NCBI RefSeq assembly: GCF_023078275.1
Contig: NC_062975.1
Span: forward strand, 20,879,641 to 20,943,640
DNA length: 64,000 bases
DNA from: Leguminivora glycinivorella
Lineage: Eukaryota > Arthropoda > Insecta > Lepidoptera > Tortricidae
Direction of reading: 5' to 3'
Shown: positions 21,099-33,186 of the stretch, piece by piece
Layout of the letters: every line of letters begins with the position of its first letter
Position numbering within the stretch: position 1 is the stretch's first letter
Translations under genes and position numbers: made by a program
The notes under the pieces: model-generated
What the model saw: the letters and a program-made list of their open reading frames with translations, nothing else
What the model was told of the DNA's origin: nothing
Databases searched by the model: none

Positions 21099-21245
21099 CG
21101 TAGCCGAATGGCACAAACGCTCACGAAACGCTCACGAAACGAAACGCTAGTAGATATCTATCCCTATCGCTCTTGCGTATTGGCGCGACAGAGCCAGACT
21201 ACGTTTCGTTTTCGTTTGGCGTCGGAGAAATGCCATTCGGCTACG
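21099..21245 (+). mobile_element. CGTAGCCGAATGG MITE, copy 3
   Basis: Ends CGTAGCCGAATGGCAC and TGCCATTCGGCTACG. Close head-to-tail with the next copy, 11 bp apart. Confidence 0.82.
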
Positions 21246-21256
21246 GGGCCAGGTTA

Positions 21257-21406
21257 CGTAGTATGGCACAAATGCTCACGAAACGCTCACGAAACGAAAC
21301 GTTCGTAGATATCTCTATCGCTCTTGTGTATTGGCGTGACAGAGCCAGACTACCTTTCGCGGCGTTTCGTTTTCGTTTCGCGTAGCAGAAATACCATCCG
21401 GCTACG
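21257..21406 (+). mobile_element. CGTAGCCGAATGG MITE, copy 4, tandem with copy 3
   Basis: Same core and orientation. Ends CGTAGTATGGCAC and TACCATCCGGCTACG are slightly decayed. Confidence 0.8.
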
Positions 21407-22109
21407 GGTCGGGTCGGGGATCTACGGGTTGGCAACCTCCTTACTATTCTGGTCCAAACGTCATGACTCCGCTTTGATACCGAATGGGTGTGAATCAGAA
21501 GAACACAAATTCTCCATCTAAATGTAAAAAAGGGGACAGAAAAAAGTACTTACTTTTACGGAAATAAAATTTTGGGAAAAAAAGTTACTGTACTGTACCA
21601 TGAAATGTGCCATTTATCGAAACCTCATTCACTAACATTATGTGATTGTCTACTTATTTTAATTTGATAACAAAATGAATATACTACTTATACATTTATC
21701 AAATCAATAGTTTGAAAATAAAATTTACATAATATAATTATGTAGGTACTACGTACTTATTAACAAACGAATAATATTCATTTTTATTTCAATACCTGCG
21801 ATACAAATTTCACACCCTAAAGCTACCTACATTTTATTTTACGCAATCAAAATTCCTCCCATTAAAAACGCGAACAATAGTTACAGGAAATATATGAGCA
21901 TTATTAACAAACGTGGACTATACAAGTATACATTTTTATTTCTGGCGTGCAAAAACGGAAGTAATAACCTAACAGCCCGGCGCGTTTGCGGCTATTGACT
22001 TATATATGACGCCGGAAGGATGTGGCACATGGGCGATGAAAATGGTGCCAATAACAACGCCGTCAGTGACAGCGGTATCAGTAACAACGCTGTGCATGAA
22101 TTCGAGGCA
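21407..22109. other. Intergenic, no gene seen
   Basis: Nothing supported; a short GC-richer patch at 22005-22090 lies just left of the mariner-type element and shows no recognisable protein. Confidence 0.4.
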
Positions 22110-22111
22110 TA

Positions 22112-23014
22112 CGAGGGACGTTCAAAAAGTAATGAGAATGGATATGTTCCTGTATCTTGATTTAATTTTTCTTAACTTGTCCATATAGCAGTACTCATTA
22201 AAGTGAAATTGCATAATTCAAATTTTTACTACTTTCATTTGTTTTTCTTTGATATGTAAATAATTGACACAAGGTGGGGGATGAAAATTTTCAGTAAAAT
22301 AAGAGCATGTTTTCATGAATATTTGACATGTCGTGAGTTCATTTCTGACATGAATATCAAAAATAATCATACTTTAAATTAAAGCTGGGTTTATCCTTTG
22401 TTAGTAACAGCAATAAAAAAGTTCGTATAGATACATTTTCAAACGGTATGGTATCCAAAAAAAATCTAGGTGCTGTTTTAGGTCATGTTCAAGATTTTTA
22501 CAGATTATCACGAAAATTGAGAATATAGATTGGAAACAAAATTACGTTAGTATTAAAGAAGAACATACAATCATTTTAATATTAAAAAAATGATTAGTTA
22601 CAATAAGAACATTTTAAATAAACAAATAATAATGTTTTTGGCCTTCAAAATGACAGTCGACAGGGCCGAATCCTCAAATTGCCGAGGGTTCTGCTCAAGT
22701 TAGTGTATTTAAAGCTACAAGTGACATACCTAATATTGAAGGTAATATAAGGATCATTAATATTTTATACCCGACCTTTAAATAAAATTGTAATATAATC
22801 GCTACTCTGAAGTATAATGAAGTGAAGTGCTTACTGACATGATATTTAGACTATCGTTAAGATTTTAATTTTTAAAGGGGGCAAAAAAGTAATAATTGAA
22901 AAAATTAAATATGTAAATAAATAACAAAAGAGTTACTTTTAATTATAAAAATATAAGGATACTTACATTCTTATGTTTTAATACTGATTATCATTACTTA
23001 TTAAACGCCCCTCG
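22112..23014. mobile_element. Tc1/mariner-type element, non-autonomous, 903 bp
   Basis: Left end CGAGGGACGTTCAAAAAGTA and the complement of the right end (CGAGGGGCGTTTAATAAGTA) form terminal repeats of about 24 bp. TA lies outside each (22110-22111 and 23015-23016). The repeat resembles mariner ends. The interior is AT-rich and shows no transposase frame with D,D-D residues, so it must be deleted or decayed. Confidence 0.82.
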
Positions 23015-23099
23015 TACGTGCTATATGCGACCGCCGTGCGTGTGATGGGACCCCTTTAACAAATCGCATTTACTACAAATGACCTTTAAATTTAAAATA

Positions 23100-23240
23100 T
23101 TTCACCAATATATTTATTTATTTAAACTTTATTGTACAATAAGAGTTTTGAATGATTCACGGTTACTTTCATTTTTAGTTTATTGCACAATTTACAAAAA
23201 AGAGCACAAAATATGGCGGACTTTACGCCTTGAGGTCATA
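23100..23240 (-). repeat. LINE 3' tail, degenerate
   Basis: TTTATTTAAACTTTATTGTAC and ATATGGCGGACTTTACGCCTT are the decayed complement of the tail at 7340-7466. Confidence 0.5.
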
Positions 23241-24689
23241 CCACCTTGAGGGCATATTAAAAGGTTTTTTTTATGCAACAGTAAACTTTAATATGATTTG
23301 TATAACAACTTTTTAAATGTTCGATTATCAAGAAAATGTTTGACCCAACTGTTTAGTAATTTACTTGAATAGACACTATTACATATTTTTTTTAAACTCA
23401 TTTAGTAGAATTTGGCATTACTGCCGGCTTTAGCAACAATAACATTGGCATGTCTTAGTGTGTCATTCAGCCATATTTTATAGTTTTTTTTTTAACTGGC
23501 ATTCCACTAAAGCGAATCAAACGACTATGTTCACTTATTCAGTAGTAATTTTATGAACTGCCCTATCCTCTCTTTTGAAATCTTTGTCCGCGGCGCGTTT
23601 TTCATGCGGCGGGGCAATAATGCCCAAGTGTTTACATGGCGGAATAAAAAATATAAAATGTATTTTTGGCCGTTAATTCTGACGCGTGAGATTCAGGGGT
23701 TATCGGGTTTGTTTTGCATTTGTGAGGATTTGGGCGGTTAGATGCAGTATCGTTTGAAACGATTCTGAAAAACACGTAAGATTTCGGATGTCGGAAGGAT
23801 TTCAATGGAAAAAATCCAAGATGGCGCCTCTAATTTATGGGATATCGGTCGGGAATCGGATAATGTGAAAACGCACTTGTTTACTGCGGAGTGACGTTGT
23901 TTTTTGAGGGAACCTCAGCTTTGATAATGACGACTCCAGCCGACATCTTATTTAAAGCTAATTATAATTGAGACGTTTCAATAAACTCGCTCACAATTAT
24001 TTAGTTTAAATGTTACGGATTATTTTTTATTTTAGTACAAATATAAATAAAATTACCTATTACATTAAAAAAGTACATATTTGTAATTTTTTTTATTGCT
24101 ATCGGAATCATATACACAAAAATATGACTTTTCATTAAAAGTCAACGACATAAACTTCGTAGGTATCTATTTTATGAAACAGTATTTTTTGTATGTTTTT
24201 TGCTGCAAATAAAAAAAATATTATAAATCTCAGTATGACTTGTATACATATTATATGGTACATACATACATATTATATGGTTGTTGCATACCTACTATAT
24301 TATGTGGCATATTTATTTATCTAAATTATACTAACTGTAATTAATGCAACTGTTGTTCCTGTCTTGTACTGAATAAAAATTGTAATAATTAACTAATATA
24401 CTTACTTACTTATCAACTAACATTTTACTCTATTTTCAAGTTCAAAAGCAAGCTAGATAAAGCGTACACAAACCAAACGCAACAGCGGTTCCACTCCTCG
24501 ATATGTAAACCGGCACAGACAAACGTAACAGCGAGGCCACTCAAACAGCAATAACGCGTTCGCTGCGCAATAACCCGTTGGTGCCACATCCCGCGAGAAT
24601 TAATTTCCGATGACACAGTATAGAGAAGTCAGAAAATTGATGAGGTTTTTAGCCCACAGCATTTAAGATGAAATGACTCGAGTTCTATT
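23241..24689. other. Intergenic, no gene seen
   Basis: About 1.45 kb of AT-rich sequence. No splice-bounded frame or repeat pair recognised. Confidence 0.4.
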
Positions 24690-24900
24690 GTTTTTTTTAG
24701 GACATAGGCAACAAACGAGCAGACGAGCTGCTTGATGGGAAGCAGTCATCGCCGCCCATAGACATAAGCAACATCATGCTTTACCGACCTTTGAGAACCC
24801 TAAATACCTACTTCTTGAAGAACCCATCTCATAGCGCAAGGGGAACACCTCAGAAGGTAGCTCATTCCACAATAGTAGAGCGGCCAGAGGGTCTCGGAAA
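24690..24900 (+). repeat. Dispersed repeat (GGCAACAAACGAGCAGACG family)
   Basis: After a T run it reads GACATAGGCAACAAACGAGC, CAGTCATCGCCGCCCATAGA and later AAGGTAGCTCATTCCACAAT. The family is very common in Lepidoptera; diverged relatives are at 30241-30545 and 61905-62035. It stops where the fold-back begins. Confidence 0.7.
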
Positions 24901-27034
24901 AAGTTGATGTGACTGGAGAGTATACTGCTAACAAGTGGTATAGTTGTGATCGGTAGACTTTACTGAGTACGAAAACATGACTTGTCGCATTCTCAGACTG
25001 TGGGGGGGTTAACTATGACGTCACAAAGATCGCGGTCCCGGGTTTAAATTTGACTAAGAACCCCTTATCCGATTTTATCAAATGAAGTGTCATTTGAAAG
25101 CTAATACAGTGCCCTTTAAGATTTGGTATCACGTTAAAAGTATAGTTTTGTAGTTAATTTTTTATTAATAATAATGCAAAAATATTTTTTTTTGGCTGTC
25201 TTTTTTTACTTTTGTCACACAAAAAAGGCAATAAAAAGGACTCTTAGATAAAAAATATGTTATATAAATCATTTAGCTACATTATTAAGCTATCTGTTAC
25301 TTTTTAAGTTTCTTCGATCGGATAATAAACAAGCAAACGACAAGCACATACCCGTAGGCGGCAAGTACCGCTTGACACGCGTTCCCATACATTCGGCGTC
25401 AAACAAATTACACCTAGCGCAAAATTCGTTTCAAGCAGATATACCTCTAATCTTATTCATCGTAACCTATCAATGTTAGTATCATTGAAAAGTACAATTA
25501 AATTTCTTTAAGAAACAAATTCTACCATTTGCTTAAAATCAATAATGGCCAATCTACGGTAGTTACAAAGAAAAAAGTGGGGATGCGATTTGAGTGCTTC
25601 CTTAGGTGTTTCAACCCTAGACGAGTTTAAAAGGGGAGGCAAAGGTGACATATGGCTCGTTCTCTCATCTGAAAGCTACACGGAAGGTTAGAGGAGGAAA
25701 AACTAGGGTTTTAGTTTAGTTTTAAGTTATTTTTTCCTTTATTTGTTGATTTTATTGTTTTTAATTATTTTGTAATTTTACCCAGAATACACGTGGGTTT
25801 CTTTTGCTGAAAATCCCCTTTTTTATGAAAAATGTCACAAATTTTATGGCATTTTCTGATAGAGACTAAAATTAACTTTCAAATAAGGCTATATAGTCAT
25901 ACTTTTACTTATATAATATTAAGGGTAATACCGCTTGAACTCAAACGACTAAGAGGTGCGGTTTTTGACCCAGTATTAAAAAGTAATCGTAAAATCAAAA
26001 CGATTTGACTTCGGTCGTTATACACATTAAATTACTAAAATGAAGTTACCTATAATGTTTATCCGAAAATGCCATGAAATTCATCACATTTCTCATAAAA
26101 AAGGGAATTTTCAGCAAAAGAAACCAACGTGTATTCTTGATAAAATTACAAAAAAAATAAACAAAATAAAATCAACAAATAAAAGAAATAATAACTTAAA
26201 ACTAAACTTAAACCCTAGTTTTTCCTCCCCTGGCCCTCTGTGTAGCTTTCAGGCCAGAAAACAACCCATATGTCACCTTTACCTCCCCTTTTAAACTCGT
26301 CTAGGGTATCAAACCTAGGGAACCACTCAAATCGCATCCCCGCTTTTTTTCTTTGCAACCACCGTAGACTGGCGATTATTGATTTTTAGAAAATGGTAGA
26401 TATTGTTTCTTAAAGGACTTTAATTGTACTTTGAAATGATACCAATATTGATAGGCTACGATGAATATGATTAGACCTGTATTTGCTTGAAACGAATATT
26501 TGCTCGAGGTGTATTTGTTTGACGCCGAATGTATGGGAACGCGTGTCAAACGGTGTGCCTCGAATGCGGTTAATATGCTTGTAGTTTGATTATTTATTAT
26601 CCGATTGAAGAAATTTAAAAAGTAACGGATAGCTTAATAATGTAGCGAAATGATTTATATAACATATTTTTTTAGCTAAGTGGCCGTTTTCATTGCCTTT
26701 TTTAGTCACAAAAGTCAAAAAAGAGAGTCAAAAAAAAGTATTTTTTTGCATTATTGTTAATAAAAAAATAACTAACAAAAATATATTTTTCACATATAAG
26801 AAATATTAATCAGCATGTCATACGCTTTCAATCGACACCTCATTTTTCAAAATTGAATAAGGGGTTCTAGACAAATTGGCAAAAAATTGAAACCCGGGAC
26901 CGCGGTATTTGTGACGTCATAGTTAACCCCCCCACAGTCTGAGAATGCGACAAGTCATTATTTCGTACTCAGTAAAGTCTACCGATCACAACGATACCAC
27001 TTGTCAGCAGTATACTCTCCAGTCACGTCAACTT
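24901..27034. mobile_element. Fold-back element: 2.1-kb palindrome with ~1-kb arms
   Basis: The outer ends match: AAGTTGATGTGACTGGAGAG at 24901 with the complement of CTCCAGTCACGTCAACTT ending at 27034. Pairing continues inward through CTCAGACTGTGGGGGGGTTA, TGACGTCACAAA, CGGTCCCGGGTTT, TCGGATAATAAACAAGC and AAACTCGTCTAGGG-type words to near 25,930. The arms differ by many substitutions and small indels, so the inversion is old. No transposase frame is visible. It could be a Foldback-type transposon or an inverted duplication of a longer repeat. Confidence 0.85.
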
Positions 27035-27198
27035 CAAAACTAGACGACTTTTTTCAATTCCGCCGCCTTACTACAACTTGCACGTAGTATTTTATTTTTA
27101 ATCTCGCATACGGGATTTTATCACTTTCAGGACGGGATTTTATTATTTTCAGTGGCAATTTTCTGAATTCGAACGCATGAGACTCAAAAATCGGCCCC

Positions 27199-27685
27199 CA
27201 GTTCTCGAAAAGTTTGTACAAAAATTAAAGAAAAAGTTAAATTTGTTTTTTTTATTCCTGTTTTGCTACCGAGATTTATTTCATGAATTGAGATTTTAGC
27301 ACAGAATATACAGAAGTACAGAAGGCTCACTCCTTTGATGTTCACAAAATGCCGCCATTCTAAATTCTTACCTACATTAACAAACGGACCGCACGCGAGC
27401 AGCCAACATTGAATTTTATTGCGCCGCGCGAAGGTCGTCGCCAATGAATGGGCCGCGAACTCGCGGCCGTTGACATGTACTTGTAGCGCGGCGATAGAAT
27501 CGCGGAGTGAGCCGCCCCTGATTTTAGTAAGTTTTATTTGGCCATTAAGGTTCTCTAGTATCTACATTTTCGTAATTATAACATTGTCCTATATATATTT
27601 TACGAAAGAACGACTAAATGTTGGTAACAAAATAGGATCAATAAAAATTTACTGACGTGGCTATGTACAAACTTTTCGAGAACTG
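27199..27685. mobile_element. DNA element with perfect 22-bp terminal repeats
   Basis: CAGTTCTCGAAAAGTTTGTA begins at 27199 and its exact complement ends at 27685. The 487-bp interior has a GC-rich centre (27420-27510) unlike its surroundings. I see no coding frame I trust and no clear target duplication. Confidence 0.78.
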
Positions 27686-28092
27686 CTGTCCCGGATAGAG
27701 AGCGGTTAAGGTGCCTTTCTTCGGATTTTCGCTTATTACTGCTAAGAGTTTTCAAAAACCGCTTTTTGTATTTGAAACTTCAAGTTCCTACGGCACCTTA
27801 AATACCTAAAATATACACATGAAACTATGTCAAATTCAAAATATCTTTATTCATGTAGATCTAATTACAAGCTCTTATGAATAGTTCATTACATATACAT
27901 ATATACGTATATTATGATCTTAATCTAACCTAATTATCAGAGCAATTTATTATTGTAATTATTGTTCATTCAGTCTATAATATACAATTTCATATAAAAA
28001 TAATCGTTAAACAAAAAATATAATGTCTTAGTGCAATATCGGACTATCCCAAAAAATTCCGAATTTTACAGGTCACTTTTTACCTAAGGTAC
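27686..28092. other. Intergenic, possible LINE tail
   Basis: TCAAAATATCTTTATTCATG at 27836 resembles the complement of a common LINE 3' end; otherwise nothing seen. Confidence 0.35.
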
Positions 28093-28302
28093 AGCGGAGC
28101 TCTCGACTGGGGGGCAATAATTGTAACTAATCCATTTTTTTCTATTATGTATAACACTATGATGTTGAGTTCTACATGACGTACCCACTGAACACGCCTA
28201 CCACACATAAACGGGTGACACTCTATTTAATAATGAAAACATTTTAAAACATGGAATAAATGGACCTGTTACATTTGCCCTCCAGTCAAGATTAGCCCCG
28301 CT
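28093..28302. mobile_element. MITE with ~28-bp imperfect terminal repeats
   Basis: Left AGCGGAGCTCTCGACTGGGG and the complement of the right end (AGCGGGGCTAATCTTGACTGG, given in part) pair imperfectly; no coding content. Confidence 0.6.
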
Positions 28303-28403
28303 AAGGTACGATTCTTTTTAATTCGTATAAAGTGCGATTTTTTTATTCGTATAAGGTACGATTTTTTTTAATTCGTATAAGGTACGATTTTTTTTAATAC
28401 GTG
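28302..28403 (+). repeat. Minisatellite, ~31-bp unit, about 3 copies
   Basis: Repeats of TAAGGTACGATTTTTTTTAA followed by TTCGTA. Confidence 0.8.
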
Positions 28404-28802
28404 TCTCTTCTGTGTACTTGGATACTGCGCCACTGTTGACGTAATGCACCGCCTCTGCGGATCATTTGCGTCGATATTCCCGGTCCGGGCGGCGTGCAAA
28501 TTTGTCCAACGCATCGCGTGACATTTCTGTTATTAAATACGTACGTAATTGGAGGCTCAATCTATGCCAGGGTGTGCTTTGTCGTTTGGATTTCTGTCAA
28601 TTTTTCATACGTTTGGTGAAATATTATAACTGTCAATAATGGCTCTACTGAGTGCCCGGTTTTCACATGAGATTACAGAGAGATAAGATGACAGAAAAAG
28701 ATAATATATATTTAGTCTACCCAATTCTGTAAGTTCTAATATTGTGTTTATTTAAAAAAAAAAGAACTTTTTTTTAATGATTTCTGCAATTGTTTCGTCT
28801 AC

Positions 28803-29030
28803 TCTTTTTTATAACATACATACATACAATCACGCCTGTATCCCATAAAGGGGTAGGCAGAGCACATGAAACTACTAAAGCTTCAGTGCCACTCTTGGCA
28901 AGTAAGGGGTTGAAAGAAAATGAAACTGTGACATTGCAGTGACAGGTTGCCAGCCTCTCGCCTACGCCACAATTTAACCCATATCCCACAGTCGCCTTCT
29001 ACGACACCCACGGGAAGAAAGGGTGATTAT
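28803..29030 (-). repeat. Dispersed repeat (CACGCCTGTATCCCATAAAGG family)
   Basis: ATCACGCCTGTATCCCATAA, CAGTGCCACTCTTGGCAAGT and ACAGTCGCCTTCTACGACAC form a block of a family that is abundant in moth genomes. A partial copy is at 42668-42745. Confidence 0.7.
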
Positions 29031-29097
29031 AGGGTATTTATAAAAAGGGTATTTTTTATAAATACTGAAATAAGTAATCCACTATTAATGTAACCAT

Positions 29098-29273
29098 AAA
29101 ATTAAAATTTCGGAAAAACCCCTGACCGCGACATAGTGGACCGATTTTCATGAAACATGGCTAAGAACACTCCCGACTAACACAGCTTCCAAACAAAAAA
29201 AAACTAAATCTAAATCGGTTCATCCGTTCGGGAGCTACGATGACACAAATGCAGACACAGCTGACACACACAT

Positions 29274-29306
<33 letters not shown>

Positions 29307-29440
29307 AACAGACAAACAGACAAACAGACAAACAGACAAACAGACAAACAGACAAACAGACAAACAGACAAACAGACAAACAGACAGATAGACACGACAA
29401 ACGTATAACACCTCGTCGTTTTTGCGTCGGGGGTTAAAAA
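29098..29440 (-). mobile_element. Microsatellite-carrying repeat, (CAGA/CAAA)n, copy 1
   Basis: The body is CTGACCGCGACATAGTGGAC, GGCTAAGAACACTCCCGACT and CATCCGTTCGGGAGCTACGA. A microsatellite (29274-29392) of CAGA and CAAA units follows, then GTCGTTTTTGCGTCGGGGGT. The inverse copy is at 41065-41325; the far end alone is at 39925-39990. The cysteine/leucine-rich open frames here are only readings of the microsatellite. Confidence 0.8.
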
Positions 29441-29586
29441 TTAGTAAAGTAATAGTGTTATTAAAAATATCAGGGTTTAATTTTATTGCACTTGTTGGTG
29501 TAATGTAGTATGTATATGAAAATTTTACCCGTTTTCACTCGTGTTTGCTTTTTCAAAATATCGTTACCCGCAACACATACGACCTA

Positions 29587-29815
29587 TACAGGTCGATTCA
29601 CGAAAGCTGGCACGAATGAAATGAACGAAACTTTGATTGTGTGAGTGACACCTGTCAATACAGGTGTCACTCACACAATCAAAGTTTACTGTATACCAAT
29701 GTATACAGTCGTAACTGTCAAGAGCCACCATTTTAGTGGTTAATCTGTCACACACATGCATATTTTCATTCAAACATTCGTTCCATTCGTGCCAGCTCTT
29801 GTGAATTGACCTGTA
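29587..29815. mobile_element. Tc1/mariner-type MITE with inner hairpin
   Basis: Ends TACAGGTCGATTCACGAAAG and TTGTGAATTGACCTGTA are inverted repeats and keep pairing through CTGGCACGAATG. TA flanks both. Inside, 29629-29687 is a separate near-perfect palindrome built on TGAGTGACACCTGT and its complement. Confidence 0.8.
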
Positions 29816-30164
29816 CTAAGCATCCATAAATGCTGCTTTAGCAACGCATGATTTATATGCACCATTAAGGTGGCTCGCTTAGGTTACCCGAAGCTCAGGC
29901 TGCGTTAGATGGCGTTAATCTTCAAATTACCAGTCTTATTTTTTTTGTGGAGTCGTACAGGCATTTATATACTTTCAATTATGCTTCGCGAACATTTAAT
30001 ATTAAAATTGACGTATTACAACAAACATTCAACTTCTCATTGTAACGTTAATCCCCTTAATGTAGATAAATTTACTATTTTACACTATTTCTAAGTACCA
30101 CTCACACATACAAACAGTGTTTTTGTATTCCTTCTAGTCGATAATTTCACGCGGCGACAGCTTG

Positions 30165-30240
30165 TTTAAATAGCCTTGCGGTAAATACGTGCCATCGCAT
30201 GATTTGCATGGAAGTACTGGGTTCGAATCCAGGACTTTTT
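30165..30240 (+). repeat. tRNA-like SINE head
   Basis: Contains a canonical B box, GGGTTCGAATCCAGG (from 30219), and a weak A-box-like TAGCCTTGCGG; followed by a T run. Confidence 0.5.
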
Positions 30241-30545
30241 CTCTTTTTTTTTTTAATACTACGTCGGTGGCAAATAAGCATACGGTCCGCCTAATGGAAA
30301 GCGGTCACCGTAACCTATGGACGCCTGCAACTCAAAGAGTGTCGCATGCGCGTTGCCGCCCCACTAGAAACTTGTACACTCCCCTTTGCTGCGTGTGCAC
30401 AGCAAAAAGGAGTGTACAAGTTCAAAGGAGGGTTTGGGTTGCCGACGACTCAAAGGACAATAGACGGAACAAATTAGTTCCGTAAGTCCTCCCATCGTCA
30501 GCACCCCACACCCTCGTTGAGCTCTGGCAGCCTTACTCACCGGCA
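30241..30545 (+). repeat. Dispersed repeat (ACTACGTCGGTGGCAAATAAG family)
   Basis: Shares TACTACGTCGGTGGCAAA, GGAAAGCGGTCACCGTAACC and CATGCGCGTTGCC with 61905-62035. A 58-bp hairpin (CTTGTACACTCC paired with GGAGTGTACAAG) sits at 30368-30425. Confidence 0.7.
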
Positions 30546-31125
30546 GGAACACAACACTATGAGACACTATTTTTTGTTTTATTATTATACATAAATGTAT
30601 ATGTACTCGTACAGTAGTTACTGAGCGTTTTCCACAAAAAAGATTAAAAACCTATTCTCTTACATGGTAATAATTTTTGGGTTCGTCGAACTCAGAATTT
30701 CTAACATAATTATCCTAATCTGATATTTTTAAAAATTCCAAAAAAGTATAGATAAATTTTAGTTTCTTAACTACGATTCGAATGATTTTTTTTTCTAATT
30801 GTTTATTTTCGATGGAGCAAGGGTATTCAAATCGCTTTTGAAATCTTAAATTAGTAAATGAAAATGCAATAGTTAACTGAGTAACGTAATGCTTTAAAAA
30901 CTCAAGTGGACTTTTTTTATTTAAATATCTATTTAAAAATATTATATTTAGCGAGGGTATTAAAAGTTGTGTTTTATATCTCAACTTAATAAATAGAAAA
31001 TCAAAATGACAATAAAAATATCAATAGGTTCTCTAAGATAAAATTGATACCTTCGGCTCTCCATTCTTGCTCGGTCAATAAAAAATACGAAATTTATATC
31101 CAAAAAAATACAAAAAGTTAATAGA

Positions 31126-31205
31126 ATCCTGGGAATCGAACGCACCTTCACGGCGTGACAGACGACTGTACACCAACGACGCCATTACATAACACGCTGT
31201 TCCCG
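31126..31205 (-). repeat. tRNA-like SINE head
   Basis: On the minus strand it contains GTGCGTTCGATTCCCAGG, a B box. The rest folds poorly, so it is not a working tRNA. Confidence 0.45.
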
Positions 31206-31256
31206 ACGAAATTGGGCTATACATATATAATTAATTAAATATAAATAATAATGTCA

Positions 31257-31437
31257 AATCCATACTAATATTACAAATGGGAAAGGGTGTGTGTCTGTTT
31301 GTTTGTCCGTCTTTCACGGCAAAACCGGAGCGACGAATTGACGTGATTATTTAAGGGGATTTAGTTGAAGGGATGGAGAGTGACATAGGCTACTTTTTGT
31401 CTCTTTCTTACGTGAGCGAAGCCGCGGTCAAAAGCTA
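31257..31437 (+). mobile_element. Helitron-like copy 3
   Basis: TCCATACTAATATTACAAAT to GGTCAAAAGCTAGTTTATTA; lightly diverged. Confidence 0.75.
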
Positions 31438-31440
31438 GTT

Positions 31441-31661
31441 TATTATAAATGGGAAAAGCTGGTTACTCTATAATCTGAAGTGGAAGAATTCGTTGTTTCA
31501 CCAAAGATAATGTGTGTTTGTTTGTTTGTCCGTCTTTCACGGCCAAACGGAGCGACGGATTGACATGTTTTTTAAGTGGAGATAGTTGAAGGGATGGAGA
31601 GTGACATATGCTACTTTTGTCTCTTTCTAACGCAAGCGAAGCCGCGGGCAATAGCTAGTAC
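31441..31661 (+). mobile_element. Helitron-like copy 4, tandem with copy 3
   Basis: Same orientation, ending GGGCAATAGCTAGTA. A 50-bp unique stretch (TGGTTACTCTATAATCTGAA) is found near its start. End-to-start tandem arrangement is typical for Helitrons. Confidence 0.72.
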
Positions 31662-31673
31662 AGCACGGGTAGC

Positions 31674-31777
31674 ATGGTCGCGCGATAGACGATAAAATAT
31701 CAGGCCGTCCCTGTCGCACTATTAGTAAGTGCGATTATAGGGACGGCCAGATGTTTTATCATTTATCGCGCGACCAT
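31674..31777. mobile_element. Hairpin MITE, 104 bp
   Basis: ATGGTCGCGCGATAGACGAT pairs with ATTTATCGCGCGACCAT, and GGCCGTCCCTGTCGCACTA with AGTGCGATTATAGGGACGGCC. One half recurs at 36243-36275 (GATGTTTTATCATTTATCGC). Confidence 0.8.
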
Positions 31778-32302
31778 AATTGCCTGCCTGGACCAGATTA
31801 TATTGATGATAATTATTATTTGTAACCATTTAGTTAATATTGTCTTCAGTTACCGCGATAGTTACTCATGAAATAAAAACTATGAAAACGGATTAAATCG
31901 CGTATAATGAGTTTAAAATTCATCCCGATGTTTCAAACACTTTACAGCGTTCGTGGTCAACGGGTGACTGAGGAAAAATTACAATGTGCAAAAGCTACCC
32001 ATATTCTTGTATATAACCATTTAGTTGTTGAAGAAAAACATTCACACAACAATAACATAGGTCAACCAGCTCAGTAAATGCAATACTTTACTAATACTAC
32101 TTATGCCCACACTATGACCTATGTATAATGTATTATACCAGACGTGTAATATTTTATTTTATCAACAAAGGCATAATAAAGGATTGTATTGTATTTTTGT
32201 ATGAAAATAAAAAATAGGAAAGCAATATAGTAATAGTCAAATATTCCATTAAAAAAATAAAAAATACATAATAAATCCATAAAAGTTCAAATGATTAAAA
32301 AA
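31778..32302. other. Intergenic, no gene seen
   Basis: AT-rich; nothing supported. Confidence 0.4.
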
Positions 32303-32375
32303 AACTTCGGATTCGAACCCACGATCTTCTGCATCATAGTCAGTCGTTTGACCGAGACGCCATTTCGATTTACAT
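32303..32375 (-). repeat. tRNA-like sequence, SINE head or tRNA pseudogene
   Basis: The minus strand reads AATGGCGTCTCGGTCAAACG, an A-box region, then GTGGGTTCGAATCCGAAG, a B box, followed by a T run at 32296-32303 that could stop pol III. The acceptor stem does not pair well. Confidence 0.5.
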
Positions 32376-33186
32376 TAGCAGTGTCGAAATACACGATATG
32401 TATCTTTGTTGACAAAATGCGTCATTATTTCTGAGTCTGCTTGAGTTAACTAAACCAATATCTTTAAATAATTACTTGTCAAGAGCCAAATGTCACTGAT
32501 GACAATGTCAACTAAAAATGCGCGAAATATGACGGCTCTGTGTCTGTACACAAAATTTGGCACGCACATTTACGTAAAATTAATAAAAAATTCACAAGGA
32601 TTTGTCCATGATTTCTGTATGAAACAATGTATTTCATTCACTACCGCGACGACGGATAATGTATAGTAGATGTATGCGCATATTTTTATTTAGTTGTAGT
32701 GTGCGGTGACTAAATAAATGGTAGATGTTTTTTGTATGGAAAGCGAGCCACCTTAATCTGTGTTGAAAAAATCATTGCTCTATCGTCAAAAACCAGGGAG
32801 GAAATAGTCGAGAGCGTTTGTATCAAGAATCGACCCCTCCCGTATCGACTTAAAAATTTAGAAAACAATTTTTGCTAGGGAAATAGGTAAAAAAATTATT
32901 CATTATCTTCGCTTTTTTATCGTTGAAAGACTGTTGATATTAATTAAGCTACCAAATTAATAACTGAAACTTAAATACTTGTTTTAAATCGTAATAGTAC
33001 ATGCAATATGCTGAGTTGGGTCCATTTCGTGATGCGCACTTAATGTTCTGTTCTGTTTCTTGTTTTCTTATTGCTTGTACATGTACGTACGTGTTGTGAA
33101 TGTCACGAATAAATGTCTTTTATCTTCTTTTTTTTTCTTTTTTTTTCTTTACATATTTGGCATTTTTGGTACATGAACTTTGAAGT
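32376..33186. other. Intergenic, no gene seen
   Basis: Nothing supported besides T-rich simple sequence at 33125-33150. Confidence 0.4.

Noticed and set aside
29262..29395. CRISPR-like regular repeat spacing
   Set aside because: The pattern is a plain tetranucleotide microsatellite; no spacers, and the sequence is eukaryotic.
29161..29400. Cysteine-, leucine- and serine-rich ORFs resembling a repeated peptide
   Set aside because: They are translations of the (CAGA/CAAA)n microsatellite.
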